Translations under genes and position numbers: made by a program | Source of the DNA: CAWBVG01 sp963792175 | GTDB taxonomy: Bacteria > Acidobacteriota > Vicinamibacteria > Vicinamibacterales > CAVVIG01 | Length of the DNA: 64,000 bases | Direction of reading: 5' to 3' | Assembly (NCBI GenBank): GCA_963792175.1 | Contig: CAWBVG010000005.1 | Location: 135,099 to 199,098 of the forward strand | In this document: one piece after another, positions 49,964-61,000 of the stretch | How the letters are laid out: each line of letters opens with the position of its first letter | How positions within the stretch are numbered: the stretch's first letter is position 1 | The notes under the pieces: model-generated | Database searches by the model: none | What the model saw: the letters and a program-made list of their open reading frames with translations, nothing else | What the model was told of the DNA's origin: nothing

Positions 49964-50961
49964 ATGAAGCGCCTCGCAACACCCGCGATCGCGCTGTGGC
50001 TGGTCGCATCGCTGGACGCCGGGGCCGTCGCGCCGCGCGCTCCACCATCACTCCGCGGCTCGGATCTCGATGGCGTGTGAATACGCCATCGAGGCGTACG
50101 GCCGCGACGCGGAGGCACTTCCCCGCATCCTCGACGAGGCGTTCGATGAGGTCGACCGCATCGACCGCCTGATGAGTCACTACAAGGCGAACAGTCCGCT
50201 GTCGCAGATCAATCAGGAGGCGGCACAACATCCCGTCGCGGTTCCTCAGGAGTTGTTCGACTTCATCGCGGACGCGATGCGCTATCACCGCGAGTCCGGC
50301 GGCACGTTCGACATCACCGTCGGTCCGTTGATGAAGGCGTGGGGGTTCTTCCGCGGCGAAGGCCGCCTGCCGTCGGAAGGCGAGCTTGCCGGCGCACGGC
50401 GCCACGTCGGCGGGGCTCATGTGACGCTCGATCCGGCGTCGCGCACGATCGCGTTCGACGAAGCGGGCGTGGAGCTCGATCTCGGAGGCATCGCGAAAGG
50501 CTACGCCGTCGACCGCGTCGTCGAACTGCTCAAACGGCGCGAGGTCGCCGCTGCCTTGGTCAGCGCCGGAGGCAGCACGATCTACGGGCTCGGGTCGCCG
50601 CCCGCCGCGGCGGCGTGGACGGTCACGCTGCAGGATCCGACCGATTCCAGAAAGACCGCGTTCAGCCTTGGGTTGAAAGACCGGGCGCTTATCAGTCGCC
50701 GGCAGCTCGGAGAAGTCGTTCGAGGCCGACGGCGTCCGCTACTCGCACATCATGGATCCGCGGACGGGGCGACCCGCGCAAGGCGTGCTGAGCGTCGCGG
50801 TGCTCACGACGACGGGCACTGCCGGCGACGCGCTCGACAACGCGTTTTTTGTGCTGGGACCGGAACAGGGCCGCGCCTATCTGCATCGACTTCACGACAC
50901 CGAGGTCATCTTCTTCCTGCCGGACGCGAGCCATGGGTGGAGGATTGTCCGCGAAAAGTAG
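49964..50961 (+). CDS. apbE: FAD:protein FMN transferase (ApbE), two frameshifts
   Basis: ApbE attaches FMN covalently to a threonine of periplasmic target proteins. The start at 49964 gives a signal (MKRLATPAIALWLVASLDAG). A shift near 50040 leads to ISMACEYAIEAYGRDAEALP, and another near 50705 leads to EADGVRYSHIMDPRTGRPAQ. Family motifs are LMSHYKANSPLSQIN, GTFDITVGPLMKAWGFF, the ApbE signature ELDLGGIAKGYAVDRVVELL and the Mg-site end TAGDALDNAFFVLG. No FMN-binding target domain is visible in the window. The last 29 bases overlap the next gene. Confidence 0.87.
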
Positions 50962-52039
50962 CGCGGCGCTACTCTGTCTGGCGTTCGCCGCGGTCGGCGC
51001 GCAGCCTCCCGCTGACTTCGAAGCCCTCCCGTTCGCGCCGCGAAGCTACGTCTGCCATCGTGCGCCTTCTCCACTCGCCATCGACGGCAAGCTCGACGAA
51101 CCGGCCTGGACCTCCGCGTCCTGGTCCGATCCGTTCGTCGACATCGAAGGCGACCGGCGTCCGCGGCCGCGATTCCGCACCCGCATGAAGATGGCGTGGG
51201 ACGACGAGTACTTATACGTCGCCGCCGAGCTGGAGGAACCGGACATCTGGGCCACGCTCACCGAACGCGACTCGGTGATCTTTCACGACAACGACTTCGA
51301 GGTCTTCATCGACCCGGACGGCGACACACACGGGTACTACGAGCTCGAGGTGAACGCACGCGCCACCGCGTGGGATTTGATGTTGATGAAGCCGTACCGC
51401 GACGGCGGCCCGGCGATCAACGGCTGGGACATCGCCGGGCTGAAGGTCGGCGTCGACATCCGGGGCACCATCAACCAGCCGGGCGACCGCGATCAAGGCT
51501 GGACGGTGGAGCTGGCCATGCCCTGGAAGATCCTTCGCGAAGCGGCGCCGGATCACCGGGCGCCGAAGGGCGGCGATCGGTGGCGTGTGAATTTCTCGCG
51601 CGTCCAGTGGCAGATGGACGTCGTCGACGGCCGATACGTCAAGCGCACGAAACCGGGCAGCACGGATCCGCTTCCCGAGGACAACTGGGTCTGGAGTCCA
51701 CAGGGCGCCGTCAACATGCACATGCCCGAGCGGTGGGGCTACGTCCAGTTCTCGAACGCGCCAGCATCGTCCGGCGCCGACACGTTCGTCGGCGATCGGA
51801 ACGAGACGCTCAAGTGGGCGTTACGCCGTCTTTACTATCGTCAACGCACCTTCCGTGATGCGAACGGCCGTTATGCCACGACGCTCGAGGCGCTGCATGC
51901 CTCCGACATCCGCGTCGATGGCCTCGACTTCCGCCCCTCCCTGCAGGTGACGCCGACCATGTACGAAATCACGGCGCAAGGATTCGACGGGGCAATCGCG
52001 CACATCGCGCACGACGGCCGCGTCTGGCTGACTCGCTGA
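50933..52039 (+). CDS. CBM9-like carbohydrate-binding protein, long form
   Basis: The ~368-residue protein starts inside the end of apbE and has a signal (SSAALLCLAFAAVGAQ). The CBM9-like domain shows SPLAIDGKLDEPAWTSASWS, KMAWDDEYLYVAAELEEPDI, FHDNDFEVFIDPDGDTHGYY, YELEVNARATAWDLMLMKPY, WTVELAMPWKILREAAPD and GDRWRVNFSRVQWQMDVVDG. A C-terminal extension (WALRRLYYRQRTFRDANGRY onward) of ~90 residues resembles the small domain often following it in soil bacteria. Role: periplasmic sugar binding, inferred. Overlap with apbE suggests coupling. Confidence 0.87.
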   Translation: MGGGLSAKSSAALLCLAFAAVGAQPPADFEALPFAPRSYVCHRAPSPLAIDGKLDEPAWTSASWSDPFVDIEGDRRPRPRFRTRMKMAWDDEYLYVAAELEEPDIWATLTERDSVIFHDNDFEVFIDPDGDTHGYYELEVNARATAWDLMLMKPYRDGGPAINGWDIAGLKVGVDIRGTINQPGDRDQGWTVELAMPWKILREAAPDHRAPKGGDRWRVNFSRVQWQMDVVDGRYVKRTKPGSTDPLPEDNWVWSPQGAVNMHMPERWGYVQFSNAPASSGADTFVGDRNETLKWALRRLYYRQRTFRDANGRYATTLEALHASDIRVDGLDFRPSLQVTPTMYEITAQGFDGAIAHIAHDGRVWLTR

Positions 52040-52136
52040 TTACCCCGCGCACTGTACGCTTGCGGGACACGCTGTCCGCATCTGGGACCGGACATTTCTT
52101 CGCTTACACTCGTCAAATACCAAGGAGAAAAACGAC

Positions 52137-52994
52137 GTGGGCAGAGCTTTGTCGCTGGTTGTCGCTGCGCTGATCGCCGTCTCATCGGTTCCGGTGCTCT
52201 TCGGTCAGACACCGGATGCCGCTCAGATCATGGCGTCGGCCCGAGAGGCGCTCGGCGGCGAGAAGAAGCTGTCTGCGGTGCGGAGCTTCGTCGCCACCGG
52301 CCGGACCCGCCAGATTCGCGGCAACAACCTCGTGCCGATCGAGTTCGAGATCAACTGCGAGCTGCCCGACAAGTTCGTCCGCAAGGATGAAATCCCGGCG
52401 CAGGATACCGACCCGACGACGCGCGGGTTCAACGGCGACACCTTGATCCAGGTCCCGCCGCCCGGCGCCGGGCGCGGCGGGCCGCGAGCCGGTGGTCCGG
52501 GCCCCGGCGGTCCAGCCCCCGGCGGCGCCGCACGAGCCGGCGGTCCGCCGCCAGCAGGCGGACGCGGTCCGGGAGGACCACCTGTGCCTCCCATCGTCGC
52601 AGTCAAACAGGACTTCGCGCGGCTGATGCTGGGAATGTTCGCGGCGTCGTTCCCGAGCTTCCCGCTGACGTTCAAGTACGGCGCTGTCGGCGAAGCCCCC
52701 GAAGGCAAGGCCGACGTCCTGGACGTGAACGGACCCGCCAACCTCGTCATGCGATTTGTCGTCCAACGTGAGACACATCTTCCCGTCATGCTGATGTGGA
52801 ACGCCCCCGCGCCGGGACAGCCGGCTCCAGCCGAGCAGCGCCTGTATTTCGCCGACTATCGGGACGTCGACGGGCTCAAGCTCCCCTTCCGCATCCGCCG
52901 GGCGGTTGGTGCCGACACGATCGAAGAGACCACCTTCGACCGTTTTCGGATCAACGCGAAAATCGATCCGCGAAAGTTCGAGATGCCGAAATGA
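52137..52994 (+). CDS. LolA-like secreted protein with Gly/Pro-rich insert
   Basis: The 285-residue protein has RBS AAGGAG, a GTG start and a signal peptide (LIAVSSVPVLFGQ). The visible layout is a helix (AAQIMASAREALGGEKKLSA) and beta strands (FVATGRTRQIRGNNLVPIEF), then ~45 residues of Gly/Pro/Ala (residues ~112-152), then further beta strands (HLPVMLMWNAPAPGQP, LYFADYRDVDGLKLPFRIRR), like LolA/LolB outer-membrane lipoprotein carriers. Family assignment is by layout only. The stop overlaps the TonB receptor 3 start as ATGA, so the two are a unit. Confidence 0.75.
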   Translation: MGRALSLVVAALIAVSSVPVLFGQTPDAAQIMASAREALGGEKKLSAVRSFVATGRTRQIRGNNLVPIEFEINCELPDKFVRKDEIPAQDTDPTTRGFNGDTLIQVPPPGAGRGGPRAGGPGPGGPAPGGAARAGGPPPAGGRGPGGPPVPPIVAVKQDFARLMLGMFAASFPSFPLTFKYGAVGEAPEGKADVLDVNGPANLVMRFVVQRETHLPVMLMWNAPAPGQPAPAEQRLYFADYRDVDGLKLPFRIRRAVGADTIEETTFDRFRINAKIDPRKFEMPK

Positions 52995-55628
52995 AAACCG
53001 TCCTATTCGTCTTGAGTCTTGCTGCCACGTGCGCATCGAGCGCGTTCGCGCAGGCGACCGCGACCGCGGCGCTTCGCGTCACCGTCCTCGATCCCAGCAA
53101 CGCGATCATCGTCGGCGCCACGGTCACCGTGACCGGCGCTGAGCCGGCCACCAGCGCCCAGACGGTGCCGGAGGCGAAGTCCGCCGAGAACGGCATTGCG
53201 ACGTTCACCGGCCTCGCGCCGGGCCGCTACACGATCCAGGCGGATTTTCCAGGCTTCGAAACGCGCCTGTTACAGGAGGTCAGGCTTCGCGGCGGCGAGA
53301 ACCGGCAGGTGGCGATCCTGTCGATCTCGAAGCTCGAAGCCTCGGTGACCGTCGAGCAGGACAAGCAGCTGGCCGCGGCCGATCCGCGGGGCCGATCCTT
53401 CGGCACGACGCTGACGCGCGAAGAAATCGAAGCGCTGTCGGACGATCCGCAGATGCTGCAGCAGCAACTGCAGGACATGGCCGGGCCGGGAGCGGTCATT
53501 CGCATCGACGGCTTCGAGGGCAGCTCGTTGCCGGCGAAGGCGCAGATTCGATCGATCCGCATTTCACGGGATCAATTCGCGGCCGAATTCCACAGCGCGG
53601 GGGGCGTGTCGATCGAAATCATCACGCAGCCGGGCCTCGGGCCCATCCGCTACTTCACGAACTTCCGCGTCCGCGACGATGCGCTCACGGGCACCAGTCC
53701 GTTCGTCAGCTCGAGAGGACCGGAGCGCAACACCAACTTTGGCGGCGGCCTGAACGGCACACTCATCAAGGACAAGAGCTCGTTCGGCCTGTTCGTCTTC
53801 GGGGTGAATTCGTACGACACGCCGAACCTCAACGCGGTGCTGCCCACCGGCACACAGGCCGAGTCGCTGAAACTGAGAACCCCGCGCGAGAACCTGTTCG
53901 TCAACGGCCAGATGGACTACGCCGTCACCCTCGACCAGACGCTTCGCTTCGGGTACAACCTCAGCCGCTTCACGAACGAAAACCTCGGCGTCGGGGGCTA
54001 CGACGAACCGGAGCGCGCGTACTCGAACCAGAACCGCACCCACAACATCCGCGTGCAGCATTTCGGACCGTTGGGCCGCCGCGCGTTCCTGCGATCGCGG
54101 GTGCAGATGTTCATCGCGGACTCCGAGTCCGTGTCCGCCACGCAGGCGCCGACGATCCGCGTCAACGACTTCTTCACCAGCGGCGGGGCGCAGCTGGCCG
54201 GCGGCGAGCATTCGAAGCGCCTCAACGTTGCGACCGATCTGGACTACGTGCGCGGACGTCAGTCGTGGCGCGCCGGCATCATCGTGGACGGCGGCTGGTA
54301 TCGATCCGATGCGTCGGCGAACTACCTCGGCACCTACACCTTCGACAACATGGACGCCTATCTCGCCAACCGTCCGAGCAACTACTCGCGGCGGATCGGC
54401 GATCCGAACCTGTCGTTCGGGAACGTGCAGTTCGGCTTCTACGTTCAGGATGACATCCGCCCGAGGAAAAACCTGACGCTCAGCCCCGGCCTGCGGTATG
54501 AAGCGCAGTCGCACGTCGGCGGCGTCGCCAACATCGGTCCGCGCTTCGGCGTGACGTGGGCGCCAACGGCGTCGGGCCAGACCACGCTGCGGGCCAGCAC
54601 CGGCATCTTCTACGACTGGCTGCCGACAGGCACCTACGAGCAGTCGCTGCGGGTGGACGGCGTCCGCCAGCAGGAGTTGAACGTGTTCAACCCCTCCTAT
54701 CCGGACCCGGGCAGTTTCGGCACCATCCCGCCCATCAACAAGTACCTGCTCGATGCGGGTTATGAGATGCCGCGCATCACGCGTATCAGCGGAGGCGTCG
54801 ACCAGGGCTTCTTCAGAGTGAACCGGGTGGCGATGACCTACAGTTATCAGCGCGGGTCGCGTCTGGCGCGCGGCTGGAATCTGAATGCCGCCGTCAACGG
54901 AGTCCGGCCCGATCCAGCGTTTCGCAATATCGTCCAGGCCGTCTCGGATGCCGCATCGACCCAGCATCAGGTGATCGTCGACGGCAACCTGAATCCCGGC
55001 GCGATGCTGCCGGCCTTCAAAGGACCTCTGATCAGCTGGAAGCGTACGACCGTCTTCGTCAACTATCAGCTGACCTTTCTGCGGAACAACACGGACGGCG
55101 CGTTCGCCATCCCCGCGACCGGCGATTTGAACGCCGAGTGGGGACCGGCTGCGAACGACGTGCGGCATCGTGCGAACATCGCGTTCAACAATCAGATCGT
55201 GCGCAACGTGCTCGTGGGCCTGAACGTCAACGCGTCCTCGGGTGATGCCTACACCCTGCTGACCGGCAGCGACGACAACCGCGACGGCATCTTCAACGAT
55301 CGGCCCTCCCAGATCGGCCGCAACACGCTGCGCGCGACCGGACAGACCAACGTCAATCTGTTCCTGGCGTATCAGCTCGCGTTCGGCCGGCAGGCCACGT
55401 TGCCTCCGGGCATCGGCGTCTTCGGCGGCGGCTCCGCGGCGACGGTTCGGACGGTGGATCAACAGCGGCGGCCGTTATCGCGTGCAGTTCTACATCCAGG
55501 GCCAGAACCTGACCAACCAGTCCAACTATCTGGGCTACAGCGGGACGATGTCGTCGCCGTTCTTCGGGCGACCGACGGCCGTCCGCGAAATGCGCAAGAT
55601 CGACGCGGGCATTAATCTAAACTTCTAG
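52991..55628 (+). CDS. TonB-dependent receptor 3 (shorter Oar-like), one frameshift
   Basis: The ~879-residue protein starts with signal VLSLAATCASSAFAQ and a CarboxypepD_reg domain (ALRVTVLDPSNAIIVGATVT). The plug contains MAGPGAVIRIDGFEGSSLPA and RDQFAAEFHSAGGVSIEIIT, then a barrel with NLSFGNVQFGFYVQDDIRPR and LTLSPGLRYEAQSHVGGVAN. A shift near 55450 leads to RYRVQFYIQGQNLTNQSNYL and the terminal DAGINLNF. It is shorter than receptors 1, 2 and 4 and forms an ATGA-coupled pair with the LolA-like gene. A class A repeat follows the stop. Ligand unknown. Confidence 0.87.
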
Positions 55629-55660
55629 TGGACTGTCGTCGACGAAGCAGCACCGCGGAC

Positions 55661-55735
55661 GATTGCCACGAAAGCACGATTCGACAGCTCACCAGGCGCC
55701 TCCTGAGCTTCGTGACTTCGCGTGTTCGTGGCAAC
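55661..55735. repeat. Class A inverted repeat behind TonB receptor 3
   Basis: TTGCCACGAAAGCACGATTC faces CTTCGTGACTTCGCGTGTTC and TGGCAA. A GTG in the right arm (55722) is in frame with the following hydrolase gene. Confidence 0.75.
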
Positions 55736-55748
55736 CACGAGGATCGCC

Positions 55749-56390
55749 ATGCCCGTGACCGTGACTCTCGACCAGATTCTGCATGTGGCTCCCAACGCCC
55801 GCTCGAGCTATCGGGAAGCGTTTCAGAACGGCCAGCCGCTGCTCGACCGGTTCAGCATCTCCGACACGCCGCTGCGCCTGGCGCATTTCATGGCCCAGCT
55901 GCTGCACGAGACGGACGGGCTGGCGAATCAGATTGAAAGCCTGAACTACAGCGCCGAGCGTCTGCCGCAGGTGTGGCCTGCGCGCTTCAAACCGACCGGA
56001 CCGCTCGACCCGGCCGACTTCGCCCACAACCAGCAAAAGCTGGGTAATGAGGTGTACGGCGGCAGAATGGGAAACACCGGTCCGAACGACGGCTTTACCT
56101 ATCGCGGACGAGGCCTGCTCCAGTTGACGGGGAAAGACAGCTATCGGGAAGCGACGGCGACGCTACGCGCCCAGGACCCTGCCGCTCCGGATTTCGTGGC
56201 GATGCCGGACGCCGTTTTCAGCGCGCAGTGGTGTCTGGCCGTCGCCGCCGTGGAATGGGCGTCGAAGGGCTGCAATGCGCACGCCGATGTGGACGATATC
56301 CGCAAAGTCACCAAAGCGATCAACGGCGGCCTCATCGGGCTGAGCGATCGAATGGAGCGGCTCCGTCTGACGAAGGCCGTCTGGTCCTGA
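55749..56390 (+). CDS. GH19 chitinase/endolysin-like hydrolase
   Basis: The 213-residue single-domain protein has the lysozyme-like GH19 layout: LAHFMAQLLHETDGLANQIE with the candidate catalytic glutamate, YNSAERL-type text (LNYSAERLPQVWPARF), YGGRMGNTGPNDGFTYRGRG, LLQLTGKDSYREATATL and a C-terminal VTKAINGGLIGLSDR. It cleaves beta-1,4 links of chitin or peptidoglycan (family role). No signal peptide; an upstream GTG (55722) adds nine residues without changing that. No other phage genes are near. The frame is intact and 7 bases separate it from the next gene. Confidence 0.85.
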   Translation: MPVTVTLDQILHVAPNARSSYREAFQNGQPLLDRFSISDTPLRLAHFMAQLLHETDGLANQIESLNYSAERLPQVWPARFKPTGPLDPADFAHNQQKLGNEVYGGRMGNTGPNDGFTYRGRGLLQLTGKDSYREATATLRAQDPAAPDFVAMPDAVFSAQWCLAVAAVEWASKGCNAHADVDDIRKVTKAINGGLIGLSDRMERLRLTKAVWS

Positions 56391-56397
56391 GGTAGCT

Positions 56398-56757
56398 ATG
56401 TCGTTCAAGACGTCAATCGTCAGCGGATGTGGTCTCGTGGTCGCGTTGTGCTCGATGACATCGGCGGCGGCGCCGGCGCTGCAGCCATCACCGCATCACT
56501 GTTCGGGCGCCGCGATTGAACAGGCGCCAAAACTCCTCGCCTTCCATTTCGGTCCCGACAGCCGCATCGAGATCGACAAGACGGTCAAAGCCCTCGCGCC
56601 GATCCGCAACCCGGCCAATCGCGCCCAGCGCCTCGACGTGCTCGAAGTGTGGGGGCACATCTACAAGGGCCAGTACCGCATGCGCTTCATCTACGCGCGG
56701 TCACCGAAAGATTGTGTGCTCGTCGGCCAGGAAATTCTCGAATACGCAAGCTTCTGA
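56398..56757 (+). CDS. Small secreted protein, unknown
   Basis: The 119-residue intact protein has a signal peptide (GCGLVVALCSMTSAAAPALQ), two cysteines (HHCSGAAIEQAPK and SPKDCVLVG) that could form a disulfide, and a body GPDSRIEIDKTVKALAPIRN ending VGQEILEYASF. I do not recognise it. Close coupling behind the GH19-like gene suggests that it could be an inhibitor or partner of the hydrolase (inference). Confidence 0.65.
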   Translation: MSFKTSIVSGCGLVVALCSMTSAAAPALQPSPHHCSGAAIEQAPKLLAFHFGPDSRIEIDKTVKALAPIRNPANRAQRLDVLEVWGHIYKGQYRMRFIYARSPKDCVLVGQEILEYASF

Positions 56758-56847
56758 CGAGCATTCTAGAACTCGGCGCATCCAGGGAGCACCTCAGGAG
56801 CAGCGGCACTATCGTTTCCCCTGCTACAATCTGCTTGGTTTTAAGAA

Positions 56848-57887
56848 ATGCCACGAAAGCCGAACATCGCGACAGTGGCCGAACACGCCGGGGTCGCGGT
56901 CAGCACCGTGTCCCGGGACCTCAACGATCGGCACGTGAGCCGGAAGGCGCGCGCGGAGATCGCCAAAGTCATCGAGCGGCTTGGCTACACCCGTCGTCAA
57001 CCGCACGAAACCTGAGCCTTGGCCGTCACGGCTGCATTGGCGTCGTGGTCGACTCGAGCCAGGACCCATGGTTTACGCGGCTGCTCGCCGGCATCGAGAC
57101 GGAGTTGTCCAAGCGTGACAGCAGCCTGATGCTCGCCAGCACGGAGCTGACCGGCAAATATGATCCCGGCATCGTCTTCGAATGGATCCGAGAGCGGCGC
57201 GTCGACGGACTGATCGTCGCGAAATCGCAGCGACGAGATCGCCCGTTGATCCGCCGCGCGGTCGATGTGCAGCTTCCCACGGTGCTGGTGGCGCCGACGA
57301 AGCCTTCCCCGGAGTGCAGCTGGTTCGTTGCGACAACCGTGCTGCGGGCGTCGAGGTGGCGAATTACCTCGTGCAGCTCGGTCACACCCGGATCGCGTTC
57401 GCCGGCGGACCACGGCACTCGATTGACTCGAAGCATCGACTCCTGGGACTGCGCGAGGGGTTGCAGAAGCATCGCCTCTCGATCGATCCGACGTGCGTTT
57501 TCTCATGCGGCAGCTACGAAGTGGCCGCCGGCGACGCGTTCGCGCGAACGTTCTTCGAGGTGCCGCGCGACCTGACCGCGATCGTGTTCGCCAACGACGC
57601 GTTGGCGTCGGGGTTCATGCGTGTGGCGCATCAGCGCAAGATCCGGATCCCGGAGGATCTGTGGATCGTCGGCTTCGACGGGCTGCCGGAAGACGAGCTG
57701 CTGTGGCCGGCGCTGACGAGCGTGGCTCAGCCCATGCTGGAGATGGGCGCGCCGCGTGCCGCCGGCTGTTCGAGGCGATCGACTCACCGGGCCGGCTCCA
57801 GACGATCGAGTTCCCGATGCTCTCACCACCCGCGAGAGCACGGCGGCACCGCGGGTCCGTGTCTGGCCCGCCGCCAGCGCGTCGTAA
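56848..57887 (+). CDS. LacI-family transcriptional regulator, at least three frameshifts
   Basis: The N-terminal helix-turn-helix is PNIATVAEHAGVAVSTVSRD with hinge IAKVIERLGYTRRQTARNLS. The periplasmic-binding-like effector domain shows GCIGVVVDSSQDPWFTRLLA, RERRVDGLIVAKSQRRDRP, QLGHTRIAFAGGPRHSIDSK, DLTAIVFANDALASGFMRVA and WIVGFDGLPEDELLWPALTS. Shifts near 56990, 57300 and 57765 break it; the likely end is TAA at 57885-57887. A TACAAT element (56825-56830) lies before the start. It sits in front of TonB receptor 4, whose promoter carries two palindromic operators, so it probably represses that gene in response to a sugar. Confidence 0.85.
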
Positions 57888-57933
57888 CTCCCCCCCGAAC
57901 CGCGATCGATCGGTCGGCTCCCTGCTCAAATAC

Positions 57934-57961
57934 TTGACACGTCAGCTTGCGACATGATAAG
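57934..57961 (+). promoter_or_regulatory. Sigma70-type promoter of TonB receptor 4
   Basis: TTGACA (57934-57939), 16 bases, GATAAG (57956-57961); predicted start about 57968, directly before the first operator. Confidence 0.5.
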
Positions 57962-57969
57962 GCCCTCAC

Positions 57970-58007
57970 TGGAACCGGTTCCACTACACACGCTGGAACC
58001 GGTTTCT
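57970..58007. promoter_or_regulatory. Tandem LacI-type operators
   Basis: A perfect 14-base palindrome TGGAACCGGTTCCA (57970-57983) and a second copy TGGAACCGGTTTCT (57994-58007), 24 bases centre to centre. Both are centred on CG as LacI-family operators are, and lie just downstream of the predicted start, a position suited to repression. Confidence 0.65.
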
Positions 58008-58045
58008 GGTTTGTAAGTCCACGGTCAATTGCTGGAGGAGGGTTA

Positions 58046-61000
58046 ATGCGGTTCGCCAGAGGTTTCAGGGGCGGACTGGGTCTCCTTTCTCGCCCTCGTC
58101 TTCGCGGGCTATCCGACCGTTCTGCACGCGCAAACCACCAGCGCCTCGGTTTCGGGGTCGGTCCAGGACGCGCAGGGCGGGGTCCTGCCGGGCGTCACGG
58201 TCACGATGACCAGCCGCACGCAGGGCAACGTGCTGACGGCGGTCACCGACGGCGGCGGCCGCTTCGTGTTTCCGATCGTCCGTCCCGACACCTATACGCT
58301 CCAGGTCACGCTTACGGGCTTCAAGACGCTGGAGCGGACGAACCTGGTCGTGAACGCGAACGACAAGCTGTCGACGGGATCGCTGACCCTGGAAGTCGGC
58401 GCGCTGAGCGAAGAAGTCACCGTAGGTCGAGCCGCGTGACCGCGCTGCAATCGACCAGCGGCGAACGCTCGTTCACGCTCGAAAGCGAAACGTTGAAGAA
58501 CATCGCGAACAACGGGCGGGCGCTCTTCAACTTCGCGACGCTGGTGCCCGGCGCGCTGTCGCAGAACACCGGCAACACGGAGCTCGGCTCAGGTCAGCGA
58601 CTTCACCGTGAACGGCCAGCGGCCGAACTCGAACAACATCACGATCGACGGGGTCGCCAACATCGACACCGGCGACAACGGCGGCAACATGGCGACGACG
58701 AACATCGACGCCGTCGCCGAGTTCAAGATCCTGACCAACGCCTACCAGGCGGAGTACGGGCGCGCCGTCGGCGGCCAGGTGCAGGTCGTCACCAAGAGCG
58801 GCTCGCAGGCCTTCCACGGCTCCGGCTACTGGTACGGACGGCGCTCGGACTGGGACGCCAACTCCTATCTGAACAAGCGCGAGACGCCGGAGGTCCCGAA
58901 GCGAAGACCGCGCGCAACGACTCCGGCTACACGTTCGGCGGGCCGGTCTCGTTCCCGGGTTTCAACGCCGAGAAGAAAAAGCTGTTCTTCTTCTGGAGCC
59001 AGGAATTCCAGCGGCGCAGCAACCCGGCGACCGTGCATCAGACGCGCGTGCCGACGGCCCTCGAGCGGCGCGGCGATTTCTCACAGAGCGTGGACAGCAG
59101 CGGCAATCCGTTCCCGTACATCCGTGATTACAGCACCGGCCTGCCGTGCAGCGCCACCGACACGCGCGGCTGTTTCCAGGACGGCGGCGTCCTCGGCCGG
59201 ATTCCCGCGAACCGGCTCTATGCGCCCGGCCTGGCCACGCTGAAGCATTTTCCCGCAGGCGAACTTCTCGGGCGGCAGCGGCCTGAACTTCACGAGCCAG
59301 GATCCGGACAGCCCGAAGCGCCGCGAAGAGCTGCTGCGCATGGACTTCCAGGCCACGGACACGTGGCGGGTCACCGGCCGCTACATGAACAACAAGGAAG
59401 ACATCCTGCAGGCGTACGGGACGACGTGGGCCGGCAACGGCAGCGACCAGCTCCCGACGCCGACGCTCTTCGTCCACCCCGGCTCGAACTACATGCTCTC
59501 CGCGACCGGCATCCTGAACTCCAGCACGTCGCTCGAGCTCAGCTGGGGACGCGCCTCGAACTCGCTGAACTATCAACTCCAGCAACAGCAGTTGTTCCGC
59601 GCGAACGCCGGGGTGTCGGCTTGCCGCTGCTGTTTCCCAGCGCCGTCCAGGCCGACTACGTGCCGTGGTTCGTCTTCCGCGGCGGGCGCACGGGCAACGC
59701 CGGCCAGTATCAGACCGATCGCGGCCCGTTCACCAACCAGAACGTCACCCACGACGTCGTCGCCAACCTGACGAAAGTCTGGGGCGCGCATTCCTCGAAG
59801 GCCGGGTTCTACTTTCAGCACAGCTTCAAGCCGCAGAGCATCTTCGCGAGCTTCAACAGCCAGATCGATTTCGTCGACAACTCGAGCAACCCCTTCGACA
59901 CGGGGTTCAGCTACGCGAACGCGGCGACGGGCGTGTTCAATTTCTACCAGCAGGCCTCGAAGTTCGCGCTTCCCGAATGGCGCTACAAGAACATCGAGTG
60001 GTACGCGCAGGACAACTGGAAGCCCACCGACCATTTCACGCTCGATTACGGCGTGCGGTTCTACGCGCTGACGCCGCAGTGGGACACGACGCTGCAGGCG
60101 TCGAATTTCCTGCCGGACAAGTTCGATCAAAGCAAGGCCGCGAAGCTCTACACGCCGGTGTGCGTCGGCGGCGCGCCGGGCGCGGGCTGCGTGCGGCGCG
60201 GGATGGACCCGACGCTGATCGCGCACGGCGCACGCCGACGTTGGCCAATACCGTCGAAGAGCGCTTCATCGGCCGGCTCACGCCCGGCTCGAATCGCTTC
60301 AACGGCAGCTTCCAGGCCGGCAACGGGATCACCGACCAGCTCCAGGACGGCAACGCCTTCCGGGTCTCGCCGCGCGTCGGCGCGGTCTACGACCTGAGCG
60401 GCAAAGGCGAGACGATCGTCCGCGGCGGCTTCGGGATCTTCTACGACCGGCCGCAGGGCAACATGGTCTTCGACATGATCTCCAACGCGCCGGGCGTGCT
60501 GAACTCGCGGCTCGACTTGGGGCGGCTGCAGGATCTGACCTCGGCGGGCGGCGATCCGTACCCGACGCTGTCGCTCAATCCGACCGCGTTCGGCTTCAAG
60601 CCGCCGCGCGTCGACCAGTGGAACGTCGGCGTTCAGCACAAGCTGGTCGAGGAACTCATCCTCGACGTCGCCTACGTCGGCTCCAGGTCGACCGACCTGC
60701 TGCGGCAGGTGCAGATCAACGCCGTGCCGTTCGGCGCGACGTTCCTGCCCCAGAACCAGGATCCGACGCGTGTCCCGAGCGCGGTTCCGGGGGCGTCGGC
60801 GCTGCCGAACGACTTCCTGCGGCCGTACCGCGGCTACGGCAACATCCGGATGTGGGACTACAGCGGCTATGCGGACTACAAGGCGCTGCAGACGTCGGTG
60901 ACCCGCCGGTTCGATCGCGGGTTCATGGTCTCCGGCTTCTGGGTGTGGAGCAAGGCGCAGGGGATCAACAGCACCGACGTTTCCGCAGGCGTGCCGAATC

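Noticed and set aside
52480..52590. Gly/Pro-rich repeats as a non-coding tandem repeat
   Set aside because: The stretch is in frame inside an intact gene and is flanked by LolA-like beta strands on both sides.
53564..55462. A 632-codon minus-strand open frame
   Set aside because: Antisense to TonB receptor 3, with no recognisable domain and the typical shadow composition.
55749..56757. Prophage remnant around the GH19-like gene
   Set aside because: No integrase, capsid, tail or holin gene is seen on either side.
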